Shown here: one piece after another, positions 27,399 to 40,698 of the stretch
How positions within the stretch are numbered: the first letter of the stretch is position 1
How the letters are laid out: every line of letters begins with the position of its first letter
Assembly (NCBI GenBank): GCA_016946835.1
Contig: JACVTC010000100.1
Coordinates: 467,001 to 531,000, forward strand
Direction: 5' to 3'
DNA: 64,000 bases
DNA from: Neocallimastix lanati (nom. inval.)
Taxonomy: Eukaryota; Neocallimastigomycota; Neocallimastigomycetes; Neocallimastigales; Neocallimastigaceae
Notes under the pieces: generated by a model
Told to the model about the DNA's origin: nothing
Database searches by the model: none
What the model saw: the letters and a program-made list of their open reading frames with translations, nothing else
Made by a program: the position numbers and the translations under genes

Positions 27399-27674
27399 AT
27401 TATAATTATTATGAACTCCATGAGATCAGGTCAATGGTTAACACGTATACCCTGGGGTCAATAGTCCGAAGTTCAATTTCACCATACTATCCAATTGACA
27501 GTCTAACCCTAAATCGAACAAGTCATCGTCAATAATGATCTTGCTTCTCAGTTGTACGTATACATGCCTGAAGCGGGGTGATTTCTGCGAATTGTAAATC
27601 CTCATTAGTTAATTTATTCTTGGATCAAGACTTACAAGGGATAGTCTAAAAAAAAAAAAAATTATAATTATTAT
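27399..27674 (+). mobile_element. Short non-coding retroposon (SINE-like) with poly-A and 14-bp target-site duplication
   Basis: The body at 27413-27645 is much richer in G/C than the surrounding DNA and ends in a run of A. The 14-bp sequence ATTATAATTATTAT lies directly before the body (27399-27412) and directly after the A run (27661-27674), a perfect target-site duplication. Both marks are diagnostic of target-primed retroposition. The 5' part resembles a tRNA: a box-A-like AGATCAGGTCAATGGTTAAC (27423-27442) is followed about 30 bp later by a box-B-like AGTTCAATTTC (27471-27481). That spacing suits an internal RNA polymerase III promoter. No long open frame exists. A tRNA-derived SINE is the most likely type; a retroposed copy of another small RNA or of a LINE 3' end is possible. 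The perfect duplication suggests a fairly recent insertion. Confidence 0.75.
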
Positions 27675-28431
27675 AAAATTCTATAACTTTTTATTGACTT
27701 TTTATTTAAATATATTGAATTTTAAATAATTATTAAAATAAAAGATAAATTATATTGTAACAATTTTGTCTAAAGTTTTTTTTAAAAAAAATATTAATAT
27801 ATTAATGAATTATTATTTAATATAATCATTTTTTTTTCTTTAATATAAGCTCTAATCATTTATATACTGTTAGAAGTAGAAATTTATGATATAAAAATAA
27901 ATGTTACATTAGATCAAATTAATATGAATATACGAATCATATTATGTAATATATTAATTAAATAAATTAACATGTATCTAAATTTAGCCACAGTTCTTGT
28001 ATAAATAGAACTGGTTTTACTTTAATTGTAAATCTGAGGTTAGTTATTAATACATAATAATAAACATTTATTATAAAACCCATTTTTACCTTCTAAAATA
28101 TACATTTTTATTATAAATAGTATAATTAATCTAATAATTATTTAAAATTTAGTTTTATTATTATTATTATTAGTCATTTAAATCACTTTAATAAAATAAT
28201 ATATTTGAACTTTTTCTTCATTTCCTATATTATTAAAAGTAGAGAAAAATATTTTATGTATGATAGACAATATCTTAGAAAACAATTATACTAACAGCAC
28301 ATGTAAAAACCAAAATAAAGACAAAAATATTTGGAATACAAAGCATATTTTCTAAATAAAATATTTATAATCTGACTTATTTTTATTTTTAATTATCTGT
28401 TTTGATTTAAATCAAACTATACGTTAAAAAA

Positions 28432-28491
28432 ACAAACAAACAAACAAACAAACAAACAAACAAACAAAAAAAAAAAAAAAAAAAAAAAAAA
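28432..28491. repeat. (AAAC)n array followed by poly-A
   Basis: About eight AAAC units running into a homopolymer A run of about 25. No coding potential. Confidence 0.9.
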
Positions 28492-30436
28492 CCAAGTATT
28501 ATAAATCAGTTCAATTTAGACATGAAAATATTAAATAATATAATACCTTTATCATATATATTTGTTATTTTTATACTATTAATATATATTAGATTAACTT
28601 AGGCTATATAAATAAATACTTAAATTATTATATAATATTTCTTACAACACATTAACTGTTCTTACAACAAAAATTATATAAAAAAAATATACGTATTTTA
28701 CTCATTAAACAATAATGAATTATATCGGTATAATTATTTTATAGAAAAAAAGGTCTTTCTTTGTATATTATTTTTTAATATGCATTTCAAATATTATGAC
28801 ATTTCAATCTTGGATTAATTTAATTATTTACCAATTTTTAATTATCAATATAAAAATTAAAAATAATTTTAATGATATAAATATATATATATATATATTT
28901 TAGATTTTTAGAAAATTTAATATGATTCAAATACTTTTAAATTTCAATTTATTTATTTATTTATTTTTTATTTTTTTATTTTATTATATATTATTTTTAT
29001 ATTTATTATTATATACTTTTATTAATTTGTTTTTTATTTTATTTTATTATTATATTTATTTGACTATTTATTTTTATTAATTTATTTATTTTATTTTATT
29101 TTACTAGAATATTACATATAATAAAATGTATTATTTTACAGATTTTATTATTTTATTGTTTTTATTATTTATTATACTTTATTTATTCATTTATTTTATA
29201 TATAGAATATATATCATATTTTCCAATAGTTAATATTTTAATTATTATTGGTTTATCCACACAATTCTATTTTGGAGATAATATTGTATAACCTAAATAA
29301 ATAATTTTTTTTATTATAAAATATATTAAATCTATCTAGTTATTATGTATTAATTTTAGTTATTTCTGTAATTGAAAATTTTAATTTTATCCCTATTTAG
29401 GTAAAAATTTGTTTTAATCCAATAAATTCATTTAAAATAATATAATTAAATTCTTAATTCTCTATATGATTTATGGTTAGTACTGGAAAATAATTGAATG
29501 TATATATTTATATAATTATTAAAATATATTATGTATCATATATTCCTTTTAATTGCACGTGTATAATTAAAATGAATATTTATTATTATAATTTATTATA
29601 TGTTAAAGTTATTTATGCTTTCTTGTATTTCTTGTATAAGACATTAATAATAATTAAAATCATTGAAATAAGATTATAATCTGCAATTACAATAGAAGAT
29701 AATACAATATAAGTGTTTTAGATTAAATTAAATCTGTTTATTAAACCAAAAAGAAAAAAAATTAATAGTAAAAGACCAAAAAGTAATTTATTATTCACTT
29801 TCTGTCTTTTTATAATTTATTTATATATATATATTCTAATATTTTTATAATTATTATATTATCCTTAAATTAATTTATCTATACACTATTTTTTTTGTCT
29901 CTTTAATGTTTTACTATGATTTTTTTTTTTTAAATTTATGAATTTTTGATTCAAGATTTCTTTTTTACGGTTTAAAGATATAACTAAACTATATTTTATA
30001 AAAAATTTAGTTATAAAATTTAAATACAAAATTGATTAATTAATGATTTACCACTTTATTATTATTTCTTTTTTACAACTGGTATTATAATTAATATTTT
30101 TTTATTTTATTATGAAATTAAGTTTAATTAAATGAGGTTTTCTTGATTTTTATTAGTGAAATTTTTTTTTTTATTTTATTTTATTTTTATTTTATTTTAT
30201 TTTCTATATATATATTTTGCTAAAACAAAAAACAAAGAAAAAAAAAACTTTATCAGAAATTATTAGTCATTTTGTTAAAATTTATTATATTTATTAATAA
30301 ATTAGTCATTAATGTTAACTTTATTATCTTTTATTCGAAGATTAGTCATTTGTTAACATTTATTATTTTTATTTCTATTTTAAATTTTCTATACAATAAT
30401 TATAAATATAAAAAATGAATATATATATATTTTATA

Positions 30437-30610
30437 GAAAAAACCTTATAATAATATGAAATAATACTAACAATAAAATCAATAGTAAATATAATTAATA
30501 ATTAATAATAAATAATAAATAATAAATCAAGAAAAAACCTTGTAATAATATGAAATAGTACTAATAATAAAATCAATAGTTAATATAATTAATAATTGAT
30601 AATTGAATAA
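30437..30610. repeat. Tandem duplication of about 94 bp
   Basis: The sequence starting GAAAAAACCTT at 30437 recurs at 30531 with a few substitutions (for example TTATAATAAT to TTGTAATAAT, and ACTAACAAT to ACTAATAAT). The copies are directly adjacent and run into AAT/AATA microsatellite DNA that continues to about 30800. Confidence 0.8.
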
Positions 30611-31509
30611 TAAATAATAAATAATAAATAATAAATAATAAATAGTAATAATAAATAATAATAATAAATAATAAATATTAAATATTAAATAATGAATAAT
30701 AAATAATAATAAATTATAAATAATAAATAATAAATAATAATAAATAATAATAAATAGTAAATAATAAATTATAAATAATAAATTAATAATATAAATATAT
30801 TATAAATTGTTTTTATTATGTAAAAAAATAATTATAATTAAAAAAAAAAAAAAAAAAAAAACATTTTATTTCATAATAAAATATAATTATAATAATTAAA
30901 AAATAAATAATTATATAAATAATAAAATTAAATAAAAAAAAAGAAACAATTTTACAATAAAATTTATATAAAATATATATAAAATGAAAATTATATACTG
31001 AATAATAAATGATAAATATGAATATTATGTATTATGATACATAATATAAATTATATAATATATATAGCATTTAATAAATAATATATTATGAATAATAAAG
31101 ACATAATTAATTTTTATATAGTAAAATTATGTATATGATTATATTATAGGCTTTATTATATTAATTGAAATAATAAATAAGAAGGTGTCATACTAAAGAA
31201 AAGTTATAAAGTTTAATTAATATAGAATTACATTTTTAATAAATGGATAATGGTTATCACTGCGGTAAATTACTTAAATGTTTTTTTTTTAAACCAATGA
31301 AAATATATTATTGGTTAAAATAAAAATTTAATAATTTTTTAGAAATATTAATAAATAAACTTTTATACTTAATAACATTTTTTCCTATGAAATAAAATTG
31401 TAATTAATAAAGTTTAGAATCTAATTTAGTTTTTTTTTCTGTTATTCATTTATTATTTTTTTTTTTGAATAGATTAATTATATAAAAAAGATAAAGGGTA
31501 AAGAATTAT

Positions 31510-31770
31510 CAATAAATTAAATATTATAATGTACTAATCATTCATTACTTATTTTATTATTTTTTTCGGTAATTGACATGATGCATTAATATTATTTAGC
31601 ATATTGATTAAGTATTATTTTTTTTTCTCTAGTTGACATGACTGATTAATATTATTTTGTATATTGATTAAATATTATAATGTATTAATCATTCATTACA
31701 TATTTTATTATTATTTTTTTCTACAATTGACATGATGCATTTATATTATTTAGTATATTGATTAAGTAAA
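31510..31770. repeat. Three diverged copies of a TTGACATGATGCATTAATATTATTT-type unit
   Basis: A core beginning with TTGACATGA and ending in CATATTGATTAAG or similar occurs near 31575, 31635 and 31727. Each copy is next to a T-rich run. The first and third are also preceded by a shared TAATCATTCATTAC element. This looks like an old tandem duplication in gene-free DNA. I cannot assign a function. Confidence 0.7.
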
Positions 31771-32702
31771 GATATAACTGATTATCAATGGAATCATAAT
31801 ATCATCATATAGTTTTTTTTTTTTTTTAATATTATATAATTTAGGTTATATTATTGCAGATTATTATGGGCTTTTTTTTTTTTTTTTATTTTTTTATTTT
31901 TTAATTAGTAGTATGGTTTTTATTACTTTTTTAATATTAAACTTCATTATTTATTATGGTTTAATCTTTATTATTTAATGACCTGTAAAATAATATTAAA
32001 TATATTAGAATATATATTCACTTATACTGTATAATATATTGGATATTAACTAATCATACTTTAAAAATTTAATAACATTTATGCTAGAAAGGAAAATATT
32101 TTAAGTTATAATAAATTTTAAATAATAATAAAAATTATAAATTAATTAATTTTTTTTATTATATTAATTGCTATTAATATAAAAAATCTTCTATTTTTTT
32201 TTTTAAATTAATAATTATATTAATATATACATAAAAAATTTTTTATTTATAAAAATTTTTAACAATTGAATTTATATATAATGCAAAAAAAATACCTCAC
32301 TTTTTAGTTTTTTCTTCAAAAAAAAAAAAAAAAAAAAAAATATTTAAGATAAAAATAATAATAATAACAATAAAAAAAATAAAAAAAAAAAAAATAAAAA
32401 ATAATTAATTCTATATCTCTATGTATTTATAGGACTAATTTGTTAATTAATAATAATATATTTAAATTAATAAATACAAAAATTACAAAATATAAATAAA
32501 AATAAAAATTTTAATATTAGCTTTTAATAATTATATATCGAAATATTAAATTATTATTTAATTTTTCAGTTAAATTATCCTTTTCATAATTAAGTTGTTA
32601 TATTAAATCAAGATAGAATTTTTTTTTTTTCAAATTCGTCAAGACTTTAATATAATTTATTAATATATAAAAGAAATAACATAAATAACTAATAAATTAA
32701 AA

Positions 32703-33000
32703 AAATAATGATTTCAATATATTATTATTGAAATGAGTAATAATTAAAAGAAGTAATAGTTTATTGAAAAATATAATAAAATCAATAATTATAAAAATAT
32801 ATTAATTAAAATTTATATTAATTTAAGAAAAAAATAGTTTAAATAGCTATATTAATTAAAGAAATAATGAAATCAATATATTATTATTGAAATGAGTAAT
32901 AATTAAAATAAGTAATAGTTTATTAAAAAATATAATAATAAAATTAATAATTATAAAAATATATACATAAAAATTTATATTAATTTAAGAAAAAAGAAAA
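32703..33000. repeat. Direct tandem duplication with 159-bp offset
   Basis: A block at about 32703-32838 recurs at about 32862-33000 with few differences; the shared core AAATGAGTAATAATTAAAA begins at 32731 and again at 32890. The blocks are separated by a short spacer. No open frame is involved. Confidence 0.8.
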
Positions 33001-33897
33001 AACAGTAAAAATAATAAATAAGATAAAAAAAATAAAATATATATTTATATACTAATATATTTATTGTATTGAATACAAATATACTAATTATATAATCATA
33101 TATATTAAAATATTTAAGAAAAATAAAACAAATATAAAAGATATTGAAATATATCAATTTTTATGATAATAATATAAATACTACAAATTTTTACTGTATT
33201 ATAAGAAATATTCTTATAAGTATTTGTAGTATTTAATCATTTTAATTTTTTTTGTTTTAAATTAGGAAAATATAGAATATAATTATTTTAGTCTTTTCTT
33301 TTATTATTAATATTTAAAATTTTAATAAATAAAAATTAATTGTTTAATTTGAATTTTTAATTATAGAGTTCTACTGTTATATTTTTTATTAATCTTTTTT
33401 TTTTTATACTGAAATATATTTTATTTAGAAATTAAATAATTAAAAAGTAATTATTAATGTCTGGAAACATTGATAATAAAGTAATATATTGTAATTAAAT
33501 AAATATTATTTAGTATTTAAGATTTTTTTTATTCCTAATTTAATATATATATTATAAATTTAATTATATTTTATATAAAATAGAAATAAAACATTTTTTA
33601 AAATAATCATATATATATAAAAATAAGTATATATTAATAATTTAAAATAATAGTAATATAATAAACTAATAATATCAATAATATTTAAAAGAAATTTGTA
33701 AGAAATATTGTACACATAATAATATAATAAAAAAATAGTAAAAATTATTTTAGTTAGAGATATTTATAAATATCATAAAAAAATTAGGATATATATTTAA
33801 AATAATAATAAAAATATAAAAAATAAAGATATCAAAAATAAAAATTTTAATAAATATTAATAAAAATATAAATAAATATCAATAAAAATAAAAATAT

Positions 33898-33932
<35 letters not shown>

Positions 33933-34198
33933 AATAAATAAAAAAATAATATTTAATTATAGAACTATAAATCATAATTAAAACTTATAAATCATAATAT
34001 TTAAAAATTATCCTTCATAAATTATCAAACATAGTATATTATTTCATATAAATTATATGAAATTTCATTTTTACCAAAAGAAATTTATTAATCCTATATT
34101 CATTTAAAATTATTCAATAATAATTATAATCATTATAAAAAAAATTATAAAATAAAATAAAATAAAATAAAATTAACTAAAATAAAAAAAAAATAAAA

Positions 34199-36666
34199 AT
34201 GGAAAAAAGTCAAGTTCCATTAAAATCCTTAGAAGAATTAAATTATTTCCTTTCTACCGCTCCAAAAAATTGGAAAGATGGTGAAGTTATAAGACGTTTC
34301 CAATTATATGAGCAAGACTATATTTCTTGTGTTTTCTGGGAAAATCAACATTATATTACCGGAACTGATATTGTAAAAGCATTAACATTTCGTTTCAAGG
34401 TTCAAGGTCATGAAATTAAAAATGTAAAGAAGTTCGAAGAAGGTATTTTTAGTGATTTAAGAAATTTAAAACCAGGTATTGATTCTTCTTTGGAAGAACC
34501 AAAATCTCCATTCCTTGAATTACTTTATAAAAATAAATGTATTAGAACCCAAAAGAAACAAAAAGTATTTTTCTGGTATTCTGTACCTTATGATAGATTA
34601 TTCCAGGTAAAGCGAAATAATTAAACTTTTGGAAAATAATTATTTTATAAATTCTATTTTGTTTAATGATGATAGAATTAAAATTTAATAAATAAAAAAA
34701 ATTATAATATAATAAAATAATATACATAATAATAAATTCTATGATTATATATAATATTACAATAATATTTATATTAAAAAAAAATTTTTTTTTTTTTTTT
34801 TAATATATATAGGATGTATTAAAAAGAGATAGAAAGAGAGAATTAAATGGTAAAAAATCTAACATTGTTATTGATAAATCAAAATCGCCAATTATTAAGA
34901 AAGAAATTTCTAAACCAGTTGATTCAAGACCATCAGATATTAATATTTTTAAAGGTGAAATAGAAATAAGTAACAATTTACAAAATACTAATATTATATA
35001 CACCAAATGGATAGATGAAACTCAAAAATTGAGTAACCCAAACAATAATAGTAATGATTTTGAAAGTTCTAAAGTAAAGAAAGAAAATGATATTAAAATT
35101 AAAAAAGAAGAAACAACTATTAATCCACAATTGAGAAAGATTAAAAAAGGGAAAAAGTATATTATTACTAAATACTTTGCTAAAGGTCCTATTGCTAATT
35201 ACAATCATTCCTCCTTAAAGTTTGTTTGTGACAAGAAAGATTGTAATAAAAAGTTTAAAAAACTTGAAGAACTTGTAAATCATAAAAAATTTGTCCATAG
35301 TAATGATAGAATTGGTTATAATTACAGTAAAGATTTTATGTATGTTGAAAAGAGTTTATCCTTTGAAAAGAATGGCAAGAATCAATTGGAAAGTCCATCA
35401 TCAACCAGTACTTCTTCTAATACTAGTTATATTATTTCTACTCAAGTTGAGCTTGAGGATGAAAATAATAATTGGAGTATTATTATATCTCCTGAAAATA
35501 GTATTTCCTCTGGTGATGAATCCATGATTATTGGAAATGATCAAACCAATTTCTCTTTAAATGACTATAGCCTTAGTAATATTTCTAATTCAAATGAAAA
35601 TTATAACATGAATTTAGATTTAAAAAATGTTCCATCTATGAGTTTATTTAAAACAGATATTCAAGGTTCAAATGATAAAACAGGTAAAAACAATGCAAAA
35701 GATCACAGGCTTTCAGTTTCCTCAAGTGTTACCTTGAATAATAAGAACAATAATAATATATTTTCAACTTCAACTACAACAGCTCCTGATCTTGCTGATA
35801 CTTCAATGAATACAACCTTTTTATCCAATCAAACCTTTAGTAATAATTCTTCTTTCATTATTCAATCCAATGATAATAAAGATATTCCATGTGAAGTAAC
35901 CACTGTGTCATCTTCTACCGTTCAACCAATGAATCAATGTACTCCCATTAATAATAATAACATTCCAAATGTTAATGACATGAATATTCCAACAACTCAT
36001 TTTATGACTATTGATTCACCAATTCATCAGGATGGTACTGTTACAAATTATATGCAAAATGTTCCAGTTCAAAATCAAAACATTCCAGCTCAAAATCAAA
36101 ACATTCCAGTTCAAAATCAAAACATTCCAGTTCAAAATCAAAACATTCCAGTTCAAAATCAAAACATTCCAGTTCAAAATCAAAACATTCCAGTTCAAAA
36201 TCAAAATCAAGCAACACAATACATTACTACTGAACAATTCAATAATACAGCTGCTACTGTTCAATATGTTCCATCTATTTTAGAAGTATCCACTACCTCT
36301 AGTGGTAACTATATTTCATATGAATTATCCCCTATTGTTAATCAAGTGACTAGCTCACCAGTTAACGTCTATGTTACTACTAAAGCCAACCCAGATTCAA
36401 TGAATTATATTTCATCTCCAACAGCATTGGAATATCAGCGGATGAATCAACCTCAACCTCAACCTCATACACCTACCTCAAATTATTCTGTATCACAACA
36501 ACAAACTATGTTCTATAGTTTACCAACTGAAACCAACCCAAGTACTATAGGCCAGACCTATATACAACCACAAACTCAATATGTCCAGGTACAGACTCAT
36601 CCACAACAACAAATTTATATTCCACATGAAAATGTTCAAACTATGGTCCAAGTATCATATCAATGA
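34199..36666 (+). CDS. STE12: STE12-family transcription factor with a single C2H2 zinc finger, 2 exons
   Basis: Nuclear DNA-binding protein of the fungal STE12 family, which acts downstream of MAP-kinase cascades. Exons 34199-34606 and 34813-36666 join in frame to 753 aa. The intron removes the stop that ends the first open frame, and exon 2 starts upstream of the first ATG in that frame. The STE domain covers roughly residues 1-150 and is very well conserved: YISCVFWENQHYITGTDIVKAL, KFEEGIFSDLRNLKPG and CIRTQKKQKVFFWYSVPYDRLF. A C2H2 finger of spacing C-x4-C-x12-H-x4-H follows at 275-298 (C275, C280, H293, H298). The remaining half is Ser/Asn/Gln-rich and likely an activation region, with a heptapeptide repeat VQNQNIP at about 555-605. 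Residues 134-250 are basic and Lys-rich. The start ATG follows an A-rich leader. Filamentous fungi usually have two fingers in this family and yeast STE12 none; this has one. Confidence 0.95.
36061..36209 (+). repeat. Coding 21-bp minisatellite (VQNQNIP repeats) in STE12
   Basis: Seven near-identical 21-bp units inside STE12 exon 2, each coding for VQNQNIP (one unit has Ala for Val). The unit length is a multiple of three, so copy-number change would leave the frame intact. Confidence 0.95.
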
Positions 36667-36722
36667 ATATATATATATATAATCATAATTTAATGAAATA
36701 AAGCAAATAATATAAAAAAAAT

Positions 36723-36726
<4 letters not shown>

Positions 36727-36754
<28 letters not shown>

Positions 36755-36857
36755 AATAAAATAAAATAAAATAAAATAAAATAAAATAAAATAAAATAAA
36801 ATAAAATAAAATAAAATAAAATAAAATAAAATAAAATAAAATAAAATAAAATAAATA
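36727..36857. repeat. (AAAAT)n pentanucleotide array
   Basis: About 24 units of AAAAT shortly after the STE12 stop codon. The minus-strand Phe/Ile/Leu/Tyr open frames in it are artefacts. Confidence 0.95.
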
Positions 36858-37236
36858 AAAATAAAAATAAAAATAAATCAGCAATAAATAATATCAAAGA
36901 AAAAAAAAAATAAAAATAAAAATAAAAATTAAAAAAATAATATAATCAAAATTTCTAAATAAATAATAATAATAATTCAATGTGATTTATTATTATTATT
37001 ATTATTTATAATTAATAAAATAATTTAATAATAAAAAGACATAAATTATTAAGTAAAAAAAAAAAAAAAAATTAAAATTAAAATTAAAAATAAAATAAAT
37101 CAAAAACAAAATCAAAAAAAAAAAAAAAAATAAGGTAAAATTAAAATAATAATAGATATATATATTAGATAAAGTAATAGAGTTATATTCAACCATTATT
37201 AAAATGGAAATAAACATTTATTATTTATTAAATATA

Positions 37237-37275
<39 letters not shown>

Positions 37276-37496
37276 AGATATATATATACATATACATATA
37301 TATATATACATATACATATACAAAACATTAATATATAAGTAATAATGAAATCATAGAAAGTTTTCCTTTTTTCTTATGTATTAGTTTAATAATTTAAATT
37401 AAGAATAATAAACAAAAAATTATTAATAAATTAATAAAATAATAATATATCATAACATAACATATCATATCATATCATAAATATGAATATATAGCA

Positions 37497-37805
37497 ATAA
37501 AATAAAATAAAATAAAGCAAAATAAAATAAAATAAAATAAAATAAAATAAAATAAAATAAAATAAAATAAAATAAAATAAAATAAAATAAAATAAAATAA
37601 AATAAAATAAAATAAAATAAAATAAAATAAAATAAAATAAAATAAAATAAAATAAACTAAAATAAAATAAAATAAACTAAAATAAAATAAAATAAAATAA
37701 AATAAAATAAAATAAAATAAAATAAAATAAAATAAAATAAAATAAAATAAAATAAAATAAAATAAAATAAAATAAAATAAAATATAATATAATAAAATAT
37801 AATAG

Positions 37806-37836
<31 letters not shown>

Positions 37837-37850
37837 TAAAAATAAAAAAC
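37497..37850. repeat. Second (AAAAT)n pentanucleotide array
   Basis: About 350 bp of AAAAT units with scattered variants (GCAAA near 37516, CTAAA near 37656 and 37676, TATAA near 37783-37802). It ends in a few AAAAAT hexamers. The unit is the same as in the array 640 bp to the left. Confidence 0.95.
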
Positions 37851-38713
37851 ATAAATTGTGTTTTAGAAATTATAATTATGTTTTTTCTTATTTTTCTTAT
37901 AGAGAAACAGTAATGATAACTATATTTTTCCTTAAAAAGTAATTATGAAATAATTTATTTATTATATTTTGTATTTTTAATATTTAGACAATTAAAGAAA
38001 TCAAATATTTTTATTTTTTATTTAACTATCATTATTATATATATATATATATTAATATAAATATATGAACTATTCTTTATAATTTAATACTGCTAATTTT
38101 TAGGAATATTAACATTAAAAAATAACTTATTCTATCATCGTCATATGTTAAAAACAATATATATATTAATGAATAAAAATAATATAATAATATATTTATT
38201 AAAGTGTATGTTTAGAATAATAAAAAAAATTTTTTTTTTTTTTTTTTTTTCATTTAATATTTATTCATTTATTATTATGCTTGCTTGATTTATGAAATAA
38301 ACTTCTTAATCATTTCCTATTTTTATAATTATAATATGAATAATAATATAAAATGTATATCCTTTTTGGTAAATAAAAAAAAAAATTTTTTTTATTACTT
38401 GTCCTTCAAATTCATTATATATAGATAGAGTTAATAGTCTTTTTTTTATACAAAAAATAATAATATGTAATTAAAAAAAAAACATTATGAATTAAGTCTT
38501 AATATATAACAGTTCTCTTGATTTAGGAAGAATTTAGAGGACACTTCACTATCAAATTTACAAAAGTAATTTCTTAATTTTTATTTTTATTAAATAATAT
38601 TATTTCTTCCATAATTACTAACACTAAAATTGTTATTTCATTATAATAAAAATATTATTATTTTCTCTATATATCGTTATTCTTTATATATATATATTAT
38701 TTATTTATTTAAA

Positions 38714-38771
<58 letters not shown>

Positions 38772-39087
38772 ACTTTATACAATAAAATATATTTGTTATT
38801 TCATTTGCTATTTATAATTAAAAATGTTTACTGAAAAAGATAAATAAAGCTTGCTTATTTATTTACTTATATTTATTTATTTATGTTTATTTATGAACTT
38901 ACGAATTTTATTTTTTATTTTATAATATATTTTTAAATCTAATGAAAGAAAAAAAAAAAAAAAATAATAATAATAAATAAATAAATAAATATATAAATAA
39001 ATAAATTAATAATCATATATAAAATAAATTTAAAATCAATAAAATTTTCTTTTTATGCGGGTAGTGATGATTTAATAAAAATAGTTT

Positions 39088-39294
39088 TTAGGATTTTACA
39101 GTTTTTATTTGGAAAATGCCTATTTATTATAAAATTAAAAAATAAATATTTTAAAAATAATAATAATAATAATAATAATAATTAATATATTATATAAATT
39201 AATATTTGTAAAAATGACTATATTATTAAAGAAATATTTTTGTTTTATTATATAATGAACATATATATATTTAAATTTAATTAAAATATAATAG

Positions 39295-39351
<57 letters not shown>

Positions 39352-40154
39352 TACATTGATTTGGAGGATTAACATCAGCTAAAACAGTACAATTTATACC
39401 AAGATTTGAAAGAACACCACGAATAATACCACATGGGAAATTTAAATACTGATAAATATTTATATATTATAAATGAGATATATTATTATTATAATTATAA
39501 TAATAATAGTAAAAATATATATAACTTACTGGTAAAACTTCATTTTTAAAATCTTCTTGACCATTATTACTTGACATTTTTGAAAACCATTTAAAATTAT
39601 TATCAGTTAAGACATATGTACCCTTTTTTTTTTTTTTTTGTTTGTTTTTAGTTTGTTTATATGTTTTTTTATTTTTAATATTATTTATTATAAAATATAA
39701 TATGTAAGAGGAAAAAAAAAAAATATATATATATATATAATAACCAAAATAATATCATGTTAATTTGATAATACTCCCGATTTTTCTTTAAACAATATAT
39801 ATATTCATAGTTTTTACTTATAATAATAATAATTGAAAAAAAAGATGTTTATTTAATTATCAATTTTTTTTATATAATTATAATAAATTAAATGTATATA
39901 CTTTGTGATTTGTCTTTAAATTATCCACTTGTTTCTTAAAGATTGTTGACCAGAAATCTTTACATACAAATTTTATAACATCTAAATTATCTGTGAATCT
40001 TGAACGATCTCCTGTTAATCTTCATGAAATAATTATAAGTTTTGATAATATTATATATAAAAAAGGATAATACAAATATATATATATATATATTTATATA
40101 GATTTTTACAAAGTAAATTATATATTTGAATATATAAATAAATGTATATATTAA

Positions 40155-40221
<67 letters not shown>

Positions 40222-40662
40222 TATAAAAAAAATAAAATATAATAATACAAAAAAAAAAAAAAGAAAAATAAGTTATTTTCATTGATTATTTTAATAAAAT
40301 ATTTTCAAATACATATAATAAAATATAAAATAATTTATATTTCTATTCATAATTAATTAATTAATTATTAATTATTTATATATTTATTTAAATTTGATAT
40401 ATATATTTTGTATAGATAATTATGGTATAATAAAGGTTGAAATTCTTTTATAGATAATTATACTTCAATATTTATTTCTTTCCAAACATTTTTATTTATT
40501 AAATTATTTATTATAATATAACTAAATAGTATTACTGTTATTATTGTTTCTATTACTTTTGGCAAATGTCTTTTTAATTATATATAAAATTTATATATAT
40601 TATTATTTATTAAAAAAGCTATAATTATTAATTCTTGAATAAATATTGATATATATTTAAGA

Positions 40663-40698
<36 letters not shown>

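Larger units (their letters stand above)
36667..39087. other. Convergent intergenic region between STE12 and TRS33
   Basis: Holds the 3' ends of STE12 (plus) and TRS33 (minus). It is dominated by two AAAAT pentamer arrays, several poly-A/T runs (37242-37273, 38229-38250, 38718-38757) and TA dinucleotide runs. A 39-bp plus-strand segment at 38527-38565 is bounded by AG and GTAATT and reads EEFRGHFTIKFTK, but it is isolated. I see no gene. Confidence 0.65.

Noticed and set aside
27413-27490. Functional tRNA gene
   Set aside because: Box-A- and box-B-like segments are present, but no full cloverleaf with a paired acceptor stem can be drawn, and the unit is part of a longer retroposon with poly-A.
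29494-29679. 61-codon plus-strand open frame
   Set aside because: A/T-rich, Ile/Tyr-rich, no similarity to any family and no splice signals; length expected by chance in this composition.
38527-38565. Plus-strand exon-like piece EEFRGHFTIKFTK bounded by AG and GTAATT
   Set aside because: Only 39 bp, no upstream or downstream partner exon; on the minus strand it does not give the TRS33 C-terminus, which was found instead at 39088-39119.
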